DNA from: Epiperipatus broadwayi
Lineage: Eukaryota > Onychophora > Udeonychophora > Euonychophora > Peripatidae
Length of the DNA stretch: 64,000 bases
NCBI GenBank assembly: GCA_028023455.1
Contig: JAQFVV010006313.1
Location: forward strand, 1,496,992-1,560,991
Reading direction: 5' to 3'
Position numbers and translations under genes: made by a program. Shown piece after piece: positions 37,376 to 52,289 of the stretch (its first letter is position 1; the number at the start of each line of letters is the position of its first letter). Under the pieces are notes generated by a model, which was not told the origin of the DNA, searched no databases, and saw nothing but the letters and a program-made list of their open reading frames with translations.

Positions 37376-38289
37376 TATATATTTAAATTATTAAGTAAAA
37401 TGATAAATTAACAATGGTAGCTATTAGTGTTCTAGAATCTTTCCATGACTGTAGTGTTGCTACCTGGGATTGGACTGAAAAAGTGATAAAAGCTCACCTG
37501 TAGGAAGAATCAAAATTGTGACACACACATGCATATCAATGGAGCTGATTGTGTTGAACACAAAGAAACTACCAATGCAAAGTGTTCAAGCACTCTATAG
37601 ATGACCCAATAATCTCTATCACTGAAGATTCAAAATGGACCTGGGGATTTTACACATCACACCACCCTTATTATGATTTTATATGCTCTATGACTGAGTA
37701 TCATAATATTTTAATATTAATCTTTGTAAGAACTATTAAGTTTACATAGTGTTTAACACTACACAAATATTATTATCTTGTTGGTAAATTATAGTTATAT
37801 AATTTACTTTTGTTATAATTATTTCTGCTTGACTATACATATCATATACAAACAGATTTTAAAAAAATATTCAAATAAAATTTAATGGACTTTTAGATTT
37901 TAATTGACTGACACTTGATGCTATTAATAGATGTATGTTAAATAAAAATAAGCAAAAAAATTATGGCATGGATAAAATATTTTAATTCTAATTAACGCAC
38001 ATTTATTAAAATTTTACATAATGAAATAAAGTATAAATATGCATCTTTGGTTATCAGGTCATCATTTATGCATCAGTACAGAAAAGATTCTAATCTTAAT
38101 TACCTATAAGAATCACATATAGTTTTATCAAGATCACATTAAAAGACTTTAATACTAACATGAATTATATGATCTCATAATTATCAATATACAAACATTT
38201 ATAAGACAGACTAAAAGTCACATCATCAAGTGTTTTCATTTCTGAACAAGTTATAACAAATAAGTTTCTACAACATTATTTATTTTTGT
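37376..38289. other. Unassigned sequence
   Basis: A less AT-rich patch at 37430-37690 has no recognised frame or fold. The remainder is A/T-rich. Confidence 0.4.
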
Positions 38290-38675
38290 ACAATATTACA
38301 TAAGCTGAAGTACTATATGGTGAAACTGAGCTGAATTCAGACCCATATAGCTATCTAGTTTGTAATGCTGGATTTGAAGACATTTATGTGTCTGATAAAT
38401 TCATGTTTTCAAATTGATAGAAACGTGTTTTATAAGTGCTGACTTTTGAGTTAGTATTTTAGATCTAGTTTTTAGACTCCCAGCCCTGCACTGAGGTGAG
38501 CCATAAGCTCGAAACCAATTGGTCTACAGATAGAAATAATGATAAAGATTTTGAATTCTATCTCTTTCGGCACTTATAAAAACAAAGCTTATTTAGAGCT
38601 ATTGTTAAGCTCCATCTAGTGATCATAAAATGCAAGCTTAAAAGCAAGTTACGAAATTTATAACTTGTTTTAATT
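38290..38675 (+). mobile_element. Diverged single copy of hammerhead repeat family C
   Basis: It aligns with the 414-base monomers at 5967-6790 (tatggtgaaactgagctgaattcagacccatatagc; later agctccatct and gtgatcataaaatgcaag). Divergence is much higher than between the tandem copies, yet the hammerhead pairing is kept (38486-38529), with different helix II and III sequences. Confidence 0.75.
38486..38529 (+). ncRNA. Hammerhead motif, family C, one core substitution
   Basis: CTGAGGT (38491-38497) has T where the core needs A9. GAAA (38511-38514) is intact. Helix II GAGC/GCTC is perfect (loop CATAA). Helix III is palindromic, ACC-AATT-GGT, ending T-C at 38524. Helix I is CTGCA with TACAG, with one mismatch. 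The A9 change probably inactivates it. Confidence 0.75.
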
Positions 38676-38820
38676 ATATATATTATTCACTGTCTGTATT
38701 TCTTCAAAGCACTATATGTAATTATATAAGTGTATATTTATAAATACAATAGTCAGATATATTTTAATGATTTTATCTACTTAGAAGTGCTGTTGACAAT
38801 CCTTGTAGTCTTTGTCAATT

Positions 38821-39094
<274 letters not shown>

Positions 39095-41640
39095 TACTAT
39101 AGTTTAATTGATAGATATCAGTTCTTCTGCTTTACCACATTAATACAAACACTTTATAGAAATATATTAATAACTTTTACTAACCAATGACTAAGCTGGA
39201 TATTATGATTAGCACAAATATATACTTTAAGTCTGACTTAATGAATAATATATCTACAGTGTTATAGAGGTATCAACACCTAATTTTTTGCCCATATTGA
39301 CGGTTTTAATAACTTTCACTACACTACTTTCATGAAAGTTAGAGACTGCCTTCTATCTACTTTTAATACTTTGTGGAGGAGTATACAATTACTTAATTAT
39401 ACACCAATTTTAATTTTTTTTTTCTATTTTTTTTAGTGATTATTCACCATTATTACAATATTTATCAAACCTTTTTATAATCAATTTCCATTCACTTTAT
39501 CATAAGCCTTTTATATATTTAAAAAAATTATATATTTTTACTTGTATTTTTAATCATTTATCTCAATCATGTAATTGTAAATAAACCGTTACTTATTTTC
39601 ATTCTTAAGTATAAATTATATGTTTATTTTCAATTATTAAGCAGCAAAATAAATTGTATAGAAATGAACTCAATAAAATGACTAATTAGTTTCCTATGAT
39701 GTTTATGTTTAAATAACATTTTCATTATTGTATTTTTTTATTACTTAAAAATTTCAGTCTTCTATATTAAAATATTAAAACATTATAATAAAATTAATTT
39801 TATCTCAACTCCCAAATTTATCAACATTTAACACACTGTCCTTTCCATTCTCTCTCTGCAAACTTAATATTACCTTATTAGGATTATATATTATTATTCT
39901 TACTAGCTCATTTTTTGCATAATGGTTTTTTTCCTATATTTATTATATAATTATTTAAAATCATTTGTATTGATTCAATACAGCTAAATTTTCATTTCAT
40001 ATCATGAAGTAACACAATTTATTTCTATTATATTTCTAATTCAAATATACTGTATATTCAAACTATTTTTTTTTGTAGTTATATTAATATTTTTAGTAGT
40101 TTATTATTTGCTGGATTTTTTTTTTTACATAATTATTAAACTTAGATAACTTTCAGTTATTTAAATAATAACCTCACTTATTACAATAGCACTTTTAATT
40201 TATATATATATTATAATATATTTATATTCTCATGATTTCTTCCTTTTTTTTACACTTTTAGTAATATTAAATATTGCATATTTAGCATCAAGAAGAGCTT
40301 ACCCAAAATTATATTTGTCATTATTTTTATTTTTAAGCAACAATTTGTAATTCATGTCTAAGAAAACCCTTTTATATTTATGTAGAAGCCAGTAAACTTT
40401 TTAAACTTATTTTTTGCTTCTAAATTTTATTCATGTGCTTCAATAGCTACATTATATTTATTATTCATAATAAACACCTATGAAACACCTATGAAATGTA
40501 AGTTATTTGTAGATTATGTGTATTAGTGAATATAAATTTAAAATGTTTCTCAAATTCATTTTGTCACAAAAGATTTTAATATTTGCCATAGTTATTAATG
40601 TTTACAGTATATTCATTTATATTTTTAAAATAATTTTTCTTTCTCTCTCTCACACTCTTTTTTTAGATAATGAATATATATAAAATGATAAATTTCAAAT
40701 TTCATTTTTTTATAAATTTCAAATTACAATTTATTTGTCTAGTTACATCTTTTGAAACTATATAATTTCTGGCATCCAAATCATAGACAGTATTTTTGTA
40801 TTTATTTTATTTATTCTCTGCTGGGATAAATATTCTATAAGTCTTTTTACAAATCTATATAGTGTTTCCACATTAAGTTTTTTTCATATTCTTAAACAAG
40901 TATTTCTCATTACATATTTGTATAACGAATTTTAATAATTTTTTTGTTAGTCCATAGATCAGTTATTTTAACTTATTTCTTATAACATAACATTATTTAT
41001 ATTTAATTGTTATTTTTATTTCACATTTGACTTAATTTAACACTATTTTATAGTTTTTAAATAAATATGTTTTGACTTTCTTTCCTGCTAAGTATAACTA
41101 TTAATAAATAAATAAAATGATATTTTTGTATATTTTTTTATTCTTATTCTTCTTTTTAAAAATGCTTTATTTTTAAAGTTCTTTTCACTTTCCAAATCAA
41201 CAATTTATTATAAATCATGTTTCCTCTTACTTCATTTTCTTGAATTTATAAATCCCATAAATCTGAAAACACCATGTCAAGCTATCTATCTATTTTTTAA
41301 TGTCATTAACTGTCCTATTTAATTAATATTTGTTATATAACCATGGTAATATATGGTTTTCCTTAATATTTTTCAAATTATTATCTAATTCTTAATTGTC
41401 AACCATTGTTTGGTTTTTACATTATACAGATTATTTTATTCACCAAAAAAAAAAAAAAAAAAAGAAATCCACAGCAAATATATTATATAACATTATCATT
41501 AATATAATGAAACTTTTTTTTCATATAAAATAAACTTTATTAATTGCAAATTATATATAAGTATTACCATACAGGAATATTTTTTTTTACATATCATATG
41601 ATTTGCAGCTTATAGAACAACAAAGTCATTATAATTAGTG
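39095..41640. other. T-rich unassigned DNA
   Basis: Strongly T-rich on this strand with dense stops. No coding, RNA or repeat feature recognised. Confidence 0.5.
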
Positions 41641-41810
41641 TTTGAGGGTTGATAAAATGATTCTGCTTTATTTAGATGAAAGTATAATTTATATCATTCA
41701 TAAAAAATGAACAACTAGAAAAAATATTGTTCTGACAATTTTTTTTCATGGTGCTTTTAGGTAAATATTTTAGGGCATATAAATATATATTTTACCATTC
41801 TTTATTTTTT

Positions 41811-42230
41811 TTAAAAGAACATTGCATTTTTATTGTTAAAAATTAGAGAACATTGAGCCATCCACTTGGTTTTGAGTGTGTGAATAATTACTATGTCATT
41901 ATAAGGATTAAAAATTTTAATATTTTTCTCTAACAATTGTTTAAGATTAATTATTTGCTTATGAAATATAAATTGCTGTAAGGATAAGAAGTATGGACAG
42001 GTTTGAAAAATGTATTTCATATCCATTGGATAACTAATTACATAAGACGTGTGGGATCCAGATTTAATTTAAAATGGTTAATGATGAAAGTTTTTGTAGG
42101 AATTGTGTTAATAATAAGTTAAATAGAAATTTGGCCATGATTGATAGTCAAAAGTATTTTGAAATCTTGTTAAAGTTTTGGCTATTAAATTTTGTCCCAG
42201 GAAGTATATATACTTTTTTTTTAACATTTA
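41811..42230 (-). pseudogene. C-terminal remnant of a LINE reverse transcriptase protein
   Basis: The minus-strand frame 42026-41811 (71 residues) begins in MKYIFQTCPYFLSLQQF, the H/Y-x3-C tail of the post-polymerase cysteine cluster, then runs to TLKTKWMAQCSLIFNN. Upstream, to about 42230, frameshifted coding resembles the connector (PGTKFNSQNF). IFQTCPYF corresponds to IF-ACPIF in the minus-strand LINE at about 47.8 kb, and QCSLIF to the 21-kb remnant. The 5' parts are missing. Confidence 0.5.
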
Positions 42231-44559
42231 AAAAAATTATCTAATTACTGCTTGCCAACTATTATGTTATTGTTATGGCCTTTGGATTATTATATTTACC
42301 AAAAAATATTTACATAGCAAATATATTTTATCTTATCATTAACATGATGAAGTCTTGTCTCAGGAAATCTTATTATATATCTGCTTCTATTATTCTTGAA
42401 ATAATATCCCTATAATTTTTAAATTACTAAATGTATTAACAACTTGTTTTTATATTTATCATTTTTTCCACTATTAACACAAACATCTTTGCCTATTATT
42501 ATTTATTATTTCATTGTATAATCTTGTCATCTATACATAGTTTCTGAATACATTTCACATCTAAGCATTTTTATTCTATTTAAATTTCTGCTATATTTTT
42601 CATTTATTTTTAATTGTCTATTATTTAATTTCTATTATTTATGTACACTTTTTGTAATGATATCTAACATAAATCTATTTTCTAATTTCTAAAAATCATT
42701 TTCTTCAACAATTCCAGTTGACTTTTCATGTTATCCAAATAAATAAACACCTATCCCCTTCCTTTTTATCCCAATAATTCTCAATTTAAATATTCAACTT
42801 TTTTATTACGTACATTAGATGCTGTTATATATTTAAATTGTAGCTCTTTCTCAAATATCATACAGTACTAATGCCTCCAGGCCCTTTATTTGTGTCATCC
42901 ATTATGTAAACAAACTGAATTTTATGGTCCAAAAAAATCTTTTTTTCCGTTTTATTAGTAAATAGGGTATTTTAAAAATTTAATCCAGTTTAGAAAAATA
43001 ACTTTTTTGAATGATACGTTTTGATTTCGTTAAATCTTTATTTTCACAGTTAAAAATATAAATTCATCTTAATTAATTATATATTAAAGGATAAAGATTT
43101 CTTTAGGTAATTAACATATATATATACGCAGTTTAAGAAACTATCAAATCAATTTTGAATTTATCTATCCCATCCATCAAATAATTATAATAATAATCCT
43201 GCCATCTATTATTTGATTGAGTAAGTAATTTTTTAACCATTTCAATTCTTATTATAAAGAAATTTTACTTCTAATTCACAATTCTTATTATTATTGCCAT
43301 TTTATGCTTTTTTCTAAATAATTGTTTAATTCACTAATTAATTTAAAACGGATAAATAAACAATAAAAGTGCGTGAGTGTAATAAAATGTAAGTTACTAC
43401 CAACGTTAGTTGAGCTGAGCGTAGCTAAAAATAATAATAAATAAAATCAAAAGCAAAACGTATATCTACAATTAAAAAAACAATTGACAATATGCTGAAG
43501 AGAACATAAAAAACAATCGTCGTTTTGCTTTTGTATATATATTGTTTAGCTCCATTTATGAGTACTCGGATGTTGTGCTCAGATTGACAAGCTAAAAAAG
43601 TAGCGGGTTGTAGAATGACCTTCAGATATAAAGTTTAACTGCGATAAACAAATAAAAAATATTGACAAAAGTATTTCCTGTTGTTTTATAGGAAATTTGG
43701 CTCATCAAAGACTGGGTACTGTTTCTGATCTTCTTCAATCATTTAAATTAATGTAGGGCCTAGTCATTATGAGCTTCTCATACTATCAGACGTCTCCTAC
43801 CAATATGGTGATAATGAGATTTGTGTGTTGTGAAACCAAATTTTTTACCTCATTTTCATTTTTATATTTTATTTGTAGCTCAATCCCTCTGAGAAGTAAA
43901 AAAAAAGCAGTGACAAAGACAGATTTAGTAGGATGACAATCCTTTCTTCTGATCTTTGCTTGAGGCAGTACAATCAAGTAATGAGTCAGTTTGGAACAGG
44001 ATTTCATACAGGAGTTTCAGATAATAAAGGCTGTATAATTTAGGGATCCCATTGCCTAATAGAGAAATGAAAAACTAAAAAAAATGTTATAATGGCAGGT
44101 TAGTCATTTCTGAAATTTAAATGATATTGGTACTAATTGGCGATACTACTAAAATTTAAGTATTATAAATCTATTTTTTTTTAATATACTTACTTATATA
44201 TGTGCAAATTTTACTTGATTCAAATGTTTCATAACTATAAAAGAGTCATTCACTGTTGACTAAGCTGTCAAAATGTAAGATCTGTAAAGCTGCTATTAGA
44301 AAACCCACCTTTCAGAAGAAGTAAGTTTAAAAGAGCAGTTGGATGTCTACAGATTTTTTTTTGGGGGGGAGAGCAGACTAGATATTAAGGTAGAATGCAT
44401 AATGTTGGATTAGTTGTTAAAATCTAATTTAGTATTCTTTATTTTTGGGAAATTCTCAGTCCATTAATAATTAGATAAAGTTTTAAAATTTATCTAGTCC
44501 AATGGTAATGCTCATTTTATTAATGTGTTTGCTCCATATTTAGATTCAATGATTTCAGG
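42231..44559. other. Unassigned AT-rich DNA
   Basis: The minus-strand frame 44007-43786 (73 residues) has no recognised domain. A less AT-rich patch near 43370-43620 has no identifiable content. Confidence 0.5.
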
Positions 44560-46830
44560 GGGAAAAACATTCCTTCTTGATGACATTATTTCAGTAATAT
44601 CATTAAAAAATACATTTTTCTTTTTAGAAACGTTAATGCATCTGTCCATACTATTATTATACTTCTATCAAAAGTTGTTGTAATTAATGATATTAGTGAT
44701 GTAAATTCAAGTAGCTATCTTATTACTGAATTTTTACCCAACACATTGATTGACTATCCAAAATCACTTTGTCTAAGCAAAATGACTGCTATAAATAAAC
44801 TCCATGCACCCAGACTCAAAACAATGATATTTATTAGATAACATTATAGTAGAAAATCAGAAAACATATTCTGTGTTAACTCTTACAAGATTGCTGATTA
44901 TTTGAAGCATCATACTATATACTATTCCCATAATTAATATAGTAGTTGTATTAAAACTCACATTTTATTACAATTATATTCACAAGAAAATTGATATTTA
45001 TTCTAATATATTATTAAGTTCCAACATCTATCAAACATTACAATTGCTAATTTGAACCTTCAGAATTGACATCATTGTTGGTGCATGGAATTCTCTTAGA
45101 GTGCTCATTACGAATACAAATAAGTGTATTTTTATTTGAAAAAAAAAATCATGGCTGATTTTCAGATAATGATGATATTATTAGTGATTTTATTAAAATG
45201 AGATAAATGATATTTTTAGCTTAATAAAGTAATTAAATAGAAGTACAACTTTATGGTAAATAATTTAGTTTTGAAATGAGAAATTCAACGACTGACAAAA
45301 AACTAAAAATATTATTGGATCATAATTGCAAAGAAAATACAAATATTTTCTTATTGTAACCATTCTAGATCTATTTTTGTGTTACTAAAAGCAGCATATG
45401 GACAACATAAATGGTATTACAGTCCTATTAATTTAAACAATGGCAAATGAAAATAGTATTTTTATTATCATTTGAATAATGATACAATAACAATTAATAA
45501 TACATCCATATTATTTACTGGAATGATGATTACTAATAATATATCCATTTCATCCACTCATTTAGATTTGAGCAAAAAAATATCCAGATTAGCAATAGCT
45601 TTTTGTAATCATAAAAATTAACAAACTGCAAATTCTGATAAAATACCTGGATAAGAATTAAAACATGAGGGTGATATACTATTTTCAAAAATATTGCAAT
45701 TTGTTAAAAATATATGGATCTATGAAATTGTGCCTTCTTCTCTTAAGGATGGTTTTATTGTTACAATTTTTAAAAATAAAAAAAAAGATAATATTGCAGT
45801 AATCATTGTGGAATATCATTATGATTCATTATGACAAAAGTACTTTCAATGATCATGTTATGTAAGTTACTTCTCATGTTAGAGACACTTTTACCTGAGA
45901 CTCATAAGGTTTCAGATAATTAAAAAGCCATATAAACATCAATTTTGTTGACATTCAAATGCAAAATATGTGTCAAGAACAAAAAAAATGATAAATTTAT
46001 TTGCTCAGGTCATAACATTTATTCAATTAGTCAAAAAGGAGGATGACAATATTTGAAATTAGTTGCTAACACATCAAAATTTATTTATATAATACACTTT
46101 TTACAAAATGGAATGAAAGAAAGTATTATTATTACCTTGAAAAATCTGACACATGTAAATAAAAACTGGTGATGAACAAGGGTGTGCATTGTTTTCAAGT
46201 TTTATGAGTGCATTTTGAAACTGTTTATAGGTGGCATAACAGAGCAAGAATCAAGATGCATACACATTTGTTGATGGGATTTTTAATTTAAATCGATTAA
46301 ATGTGAAAACAAACACTTTGTTTACTTGGATTTCAGATGTCTAGAAAACTAATAGTTAATTTATTTTTAACATTTCAGTAGATGATTTATGAAATTTATT
46401 TAATGTTTTGAATATGTTGTATAATGACTTTCATTTAATAATTAATATAAACCAATTTAAATACCTTGACAGTTTTACAATAAAAGGATCATCTTAAATG
46501 TTGAGATGCTACACAAATTTCAATGTGCTACTGTTGTTTCTAATAATTTAAATGATAGAATATTCCATGACAAGAAAATATATACTGTACTAAGTCAACT
46601 ATTAATAAAGCTGTTATTGTATCTAATTTATAAATAGAAATGAGAATTAGATATGAATGTAAAGACCACAGATAAATTTTATTTTATGTTGGTCCATCAA
46701 AGTTTAAAAATTCATTAACAATATCATGAAATCAAACTATGCAGTGTTTTTGTTTTGACTTTCTGTATGTTATTCTAGAGTCCATTATTGTAAAATCACA
46801 CTTTTGTTGGATTGGAATGTAAAATCAATT
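44560..46830 (+). pseudogene. Heavily degenerate LINE (endonuclease/reverse transcriptase)
   Basis: Scattered but ordered coding traces over 2.2 kb. At 45680-45840 sequence reads NIWIYEIVPSSLKDGFIV then a K-rich block, the fingers region of LINE reverse transcriptases. Near 45880 LLPETHKVSDN corresponds to the LPE-Q-GFR block, then QMQN-CQEQKK. At 46171-46200 DEQGCALFS matches the motif B QGC-L-P region. A SVDDL tetrad at about 46377-46388 sits where FADD is expected. The element is riddled with stops and frameshifts. The block order and phrases resemble a widespread invertebrate LINE group. The end near 46830 is approximate and the endonuclease domain is only guessed from spacing. Confidence 0.55.
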
Positions 46831-47599
46831 AACAATGCAAGAGTTTCTAAATGGGTAGTTTATAATGTATTTGACCATAATTTTTTATGAAGAATAAATC
46901 CCTATTTTATTATAAGTATTATCTTACAGTTCTTCTAAAGGAATGCAATGCTATTTATTTCAATTAGGAAGCTATGGCAGAAAATAGATACTAATTACAG
47001 AACTACAATTAGACATGAAGTTTAAGTATTTCATAAAGAAAAGTTTTTTCTGAAGAAATTAAAAAATACCATCCAAATATGTCAAAAAACTGGAAAATGA
47101 ACCAGTATGTGCTTTATATATGAATATATTTATAGGTCATAGATTGATTTGTATTTTCATGGAAAATTCATATATATATAGCACTCTTTTTTCTCCATTT
47201 AAAATTGAATTGAATTATGAATTAGTGGTGAATTCTAAGATTAAGACGTAAAATTAAGTAATTAAAGTATAGAGAGAAAATACAATTTGGACATTATTCT
47301 TTTAATTATTATTTAGAGTTTGATTTGTTGCTCGATATCATTTTAAAAGTTAGCACACTTCCATATTAATTACTATTAGAGTTTCACATTGAACTAAAGT
47401 TTCTTATCATTTATTTAATTTAAAAGTCATCTTTTGTACAATTATGATCTAAGTATAGAGAACCTCCAGGGTATTTGAATAAGGAAATTTGTATCCCTAC
47501 TATCATTTAAAGAATCAACTTATCCATTCTCTGTAATGGACACAACATAATAAAGCATCTCTCCCATACCATTCACATACTATTACAATATATTAATGT

Positions 47600-50500
47600 G
47601 AAAAAAATATTCATACAAGGTTTAAATATTAAATTAAATAGTATTCATTGTGCTCTTTCATGTCATATTTATAGTCAGTTTGCTCAGAATCTTCATTTTT
47701 TTTGCAGCAAAAACACCATTTGTTATAGTGACCTTGATTTATAAAATTTTCATGTTAGCTGACAGTACTCTGGTTATAATATTTTGTCTAGCAGGTCTCA
47801 AAAATAGGCAAGCAGTGAAGATATGTCAATAGTTTCATCTGCTACTTTACATAAGCTACATAGTGGTTCTATTTTAGAGAATTTTCTATAATTTACTAAA
47901 AAAATCATTCATTGGCAAGGCTTTCAAATTATATTTTATGATAAAATAAGTATGTTTATTGGCTTCCAAGTAACAAAATTTTAATTTCCTGATTAGTAAT
48001 CTGGAAGATAAATCAAGCTCAGTAGTTAATTCAGTAATGTTTGCATGCATGTATTTGTAAACTTGCCAGTAAGTGTTAGTATTGATAATAATTGATGCTG
48101 TAACATCCCTTCTCAGAAAATTGAAATTTAGACTTTACAGGAAGAATAAGTGTTTGAATTTTGTCTTTTAAGAGTGAATCTATTTGTTTGGGGATAAGTG
48201 AAGATATTACAATAGGTTATAGATTATTTAATAAAGGGAACAAGTGATATTGGATCAAATTTGTTGATGCCATATATCTGTTTTGAGAGGTGATGATCAT
48301 ATTATGAATAATTGGGACAGTAAAATGACTATGATGAGCTAATAAAAATTTAGTAATAGCATGTATTTCTGGATGTGTGTTATTTGGTATAGAGTTCATT
48401 CTCAGAGCAATTTCACACTTTATGATATTATATTTTTCCATAGTAAGACCAAAGTAGAAAAAATAGAGATTTGGAAAGGAAAGTTTCTGGAATCTAGTTT
48501 TATTTGATGAATAAAGTCTTCCCCAGCAATCATTTTTGACTCATTAATGATAGATGAAGAAGTTCATTTCTTGGGAGTTGATCCTAAGGCCCACCAAATA
48601 TAGCCTTTAGACCAGTTATGGGGATTAAATATTATTTTTTTTGCTTTTTTAATAGAGAGATAACCGTGCAGTATGTGTTGAGTTTGCTTGTACTCCTCTT
48701 TTAAGAACATTGAATTGACTGAAGTATCTTATGATGTATTTTTTAGTTTCAAATGTAGCATATCCAATCTTTTAACAAGACTAGTGGAGGAATAATTTTT
48801 GAAAATAAAAAGTCTAATAGTTGATGATACTATATTAATAAAATGTAGCCAGGTCTCTAATGGGTTTAGAGATAGTATTTTTGCCATATATATATATATA
48901 TTAGAAAGAACTGCATCAGGTGCAGTCGATTTTAATAGAAGATGGGTAGTATTATTTAGGGGAAGAATTGGTTGATATTACATGTGTATTGTGACTTTTA
49001 TATTAAGAGTTAAATGATCAGAGAAGGTATCAGGAGGGAAGAAAGGCCTTATTATGAAATGTAAATGTGGTGAATAAAGAAGGTCATTAGAGAATAGTGT
49101 TTTTTAATATCGAAATAAATGGAGTTTTTTAGGAAAAAACATCCAGCAAACATAGGATTTTTATTTATTAAATGGAGGTATTTTAGTGTAAAGCTCATAT
49201 AGGATATGTTGAAATCACCCATAATTACTTTAGGGTAAGAATTTGTAGCTAATATTAAATTTATTTTATATATTATTTGATGAATTAATACTGATTGGTT
49301 ATATAAACACAACGCTATTAAATTAAGAGTTACAGCAGAATGATAAAGTATAATTAAACTCATATGCTGATCTAAGTATAAAATTTTAAAATTCTGAAAT
49401 GGAGACCTATGATGAATAAAAAACCCTATTCCAGAAACACTAATATCACATGTTGTATATTCTGTTCTGGATTAAATGAATAATGAACAAACATTTTGTT
49501 TTTGTAAATAAAAGGATATGAGGTGAAAATTGAATTATCCAATTGCTAAGTGTGAATATTCACTGGTAGAGTTAATATTTCTTACATTAACTACAGTAAT
49601 AGAAAAATCCAAATTATTATTTAAATAGGATGGGAGATGAAAAATAGTTTACTGTATAATATAGAAAGAAAAAATATCAGTAAAAGTGAAACAATTGTTA
49701 TATAAAAATGGAAATTAGTAAAAATATACCACCATAACATTAATGAACCTATGTTGGTAAGTGGTACCTTTTTGAATTGGTTCTGCAGTCTTCTATCCAT
49801 GAGTAGGATGATCATTTTCATAATTTGACCTGAATCACTTAGTCCCATTTAATTGTTCAAGAATTTATTTTTTCACATAGTTCATTGTGAGTATTCATAC
49901 TAAATGGTGATTCAATGTCTGATTCTATATCCTGATAGATTGTAGGTGTTATATTATTTCTATATTTGTTTGTTCTGTAGATGTCCACTCACACCAAATG
50001 GAGAAGTTATTCCTGTGTCAATTGATTTATGCCTTGACTTTGCCTGGTCCAATGAAGTGTTGAATAAGAAGACAGGTATTCTATTTCACCTGTTTTACAT
50101 GAGAGATTAGTTTTTTGCAGCTGTTGTTGTTGAATTTATCAATTTTTTTTACATTTCAGTGCATTATGTTTATCAAATTTATTAGCTTGTGTAAGCTCTC
50201 AAACCATACCTAGATTTTTTCCTCTTCGTTAACTGTTTCTTGGTCTTCACTTTTATTAATTAGTATTCATCATCAGAGCAAGGAAAAGATACTCTATTTC
50301 TGCTACTACATTCCTCAGTGAGGTGATATTATAGTCAGGCATTAGATTAAAAATACCAGGACAAACCCAGCATTTTATCTAATGGATAACTATTAAGTAG
50401 AAAAGCTTGTTAAGAGCTTATTTGCAAGCTCTTTTTTATAACATTTGGAATACAAGCTTATTAAATTAAGTCATGTGACATATGACTTAATTTATTTGTA

Positions 50501-51775
50501 ACTCTGTTTCTGATTCTACTAGTGAGATATTAGATTGACTACTTATTTCTTTTGTGGATTTTGAAACTTGATTAAAATTATGAAGGCTAGGGTTTTGCAT
50601 TGTTGGTATGCTGTTATCTTGTTTATTAGAAATTAGAATATCTACTTTTGTATTTTCTAGAAGGTTACTTTGAATATGTATATTCTTATTGGTTGTTATA
50701 GGTTTGTTACTGCACTGATGTATTCTGCTTTTTTTAAGTCCATAATCTTACAAATGTGATAAGGGCATTCCTTTACAAGATGATCTCTAGCTTTACAATA
50801 AAAAGCACTGAGATGGAATGCCCATGAAGGTAATTATCAATGTAGATAATTCCATTGTATAGAGTGTTGGAATGTATGTTGCTTGAATATTCTCCCTTAA
50901 TAACAGAGTGAAAATAATAATATTGGTCAAGACTGGCATTGTGACTCTTTTTTACAACATGTACTTAAAATTAGCCACAGTTCCATACCTCTTTAGCAAG
51001 TCCTAAAACATTTACCTTTAAAATCTACATGGCAATTTTTAATTTGTCCACTCAGATTAGTTGGCCTATCAATATCAATATAACAAATAATTTTTCCATT
51101 AAGGGGCTGAAGGTGTTTTTCAAATATTTGTTTCTGAGCCACAATATGATATTCTCTGTTTTTATATCTGCTATTAGGATGGTCTAAGATTTTGTAAATA
51201 GTTGACCTTAGCTTTATTTAAGATAAATAAGCATAGAATTCATCAGAAGGGAAATTTATTACTGAAAAATTAGAACCTGTTATAAATATAATAGAGGTTT
51301 TAAGACTTTTACATTTTTGAAAAGATTAAAGCGCATTAGGGGGAATTGTGATCATAATTTTTTTTTGAATGCACATAAATATTCTGTATTACTTATAGAC
51401 ATTAAATTTGAATTTTCTTGTTACATTTGATCTTCATTTTCAAAATTAACTATTTCTGATAAATTTTTTTGTGTTATTTTCTTGATATCCTGTTTAGAAT
51501 TTTTTTTTAAATATTAGCATAAGTTGGTTTAACATTCTTAGCTGTTTCAATTAAATCAGATAATGTCTCAGCTATTTCAACAGATCAGAGAAGGCTTCAG
51601 ATATATCGGATTATTTAAACTTTTAGTAAATTTTTAAAAAAAATCAGATATGACTTCAGACATAGTGGAACTAGTTATACCAAACAGGATATTATTTTCC
51701 ACTCTAGTAGTATTATTCAAACTTGATAAGATCTTTTTTATCTAAGCTAACATTAGGATTTGAAATATCAGACAT
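47600..51775 (-). pseudogene. Degenerate LINE with ORF1 zinc knuckle and EEP endonuclease; RT core apparently deleted
   Basis: Reading leftward: an ATG at 51775 opens MSDISNPNVSLDKKDLIKF, followed by a decayed ORF1. At 50808-50763 a C-x2-C-x4-H-x4-C zinc knuckle (FYCKARDHLVKECP) is seen, its first Cys displaced by one extra T. At 49363-49052 an open frame holds PKVIMGDFNIS (GDFN, 49219-49208), and at about 49022-49014 TFSDHLT supplies the SDH signature, together marking an apurinic-type endonuclease. Near 47866-47827 PLCSLCK, followed by a frameshifted H-IF-ACPIF, is the C-terminal cysteine cluster. No -DD- polymerase motif lies between, and the distance is too short for a full reverse transcriptase, so an internal deletion of roughly 1 kb is inferred. 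Confidence 0.65.
50763..50808 (-). other. CCHC zinc-knuckle coding block in LINE ORF1
   Basis: Minus-strand codons give CKARDHLVKEC with correct spacing. The Cys three residues upstream is restored if one T of a five-T run is ignored. Such knuckles bind nucleic acid in ORF1/gag proteins. Confidence 0.6.
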
Positions 51776-51989
51776 TTTAAAATCCAATATTTTTCTTCAA
51801 ACTAATAACTATTTAAGCCCTCAACAGAGCTTAATTTTGAGAAGAAAATTGTATCTATCTTTTGGTATACGTTTCACTACAAATCGCTGAAGAAATCAAT
51901 GGAATAAGGGTCATAAGCAAAGGCTGATATTAGTCAATTTTCTCTGAAAAGTGCCAACTAATGACTACTACTTGTACTATTACTCCTAC

Positions 51990-52011
51990 AATAGTAATGG
52001 TGGTGGTAGTA

Positions 52012-52049
<38 letters not shown>

Positions 52050-52071
52050 TTTAATAATAACAAATAATAAC

Positions 52072-52131
<60 letters not shown>

Positions 52132-52168
52132 TTTAATAATAATAATTTTAATAATAACAAATAATAAC

Positions 52169-52227
<59 letters not shown>

Positions 52228-52243
52228 CAACAACAACAACAAA
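51990..52243. repeat. (AAT)n-rich trinucleotide array with AAC units
   Basis: About 250 bases of AAT repeat broken by two near-identical interruptions (tttaataataacaaataataac), then (AAC)n. The duplicated interruption shows that a segment larger than the unit was itself copied. Confidence 0.95.
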
Positions 52244-52289
52244 CACATTTTCTGAGACGCAATCTATTTATTTTGATTCAGCTTATAAT

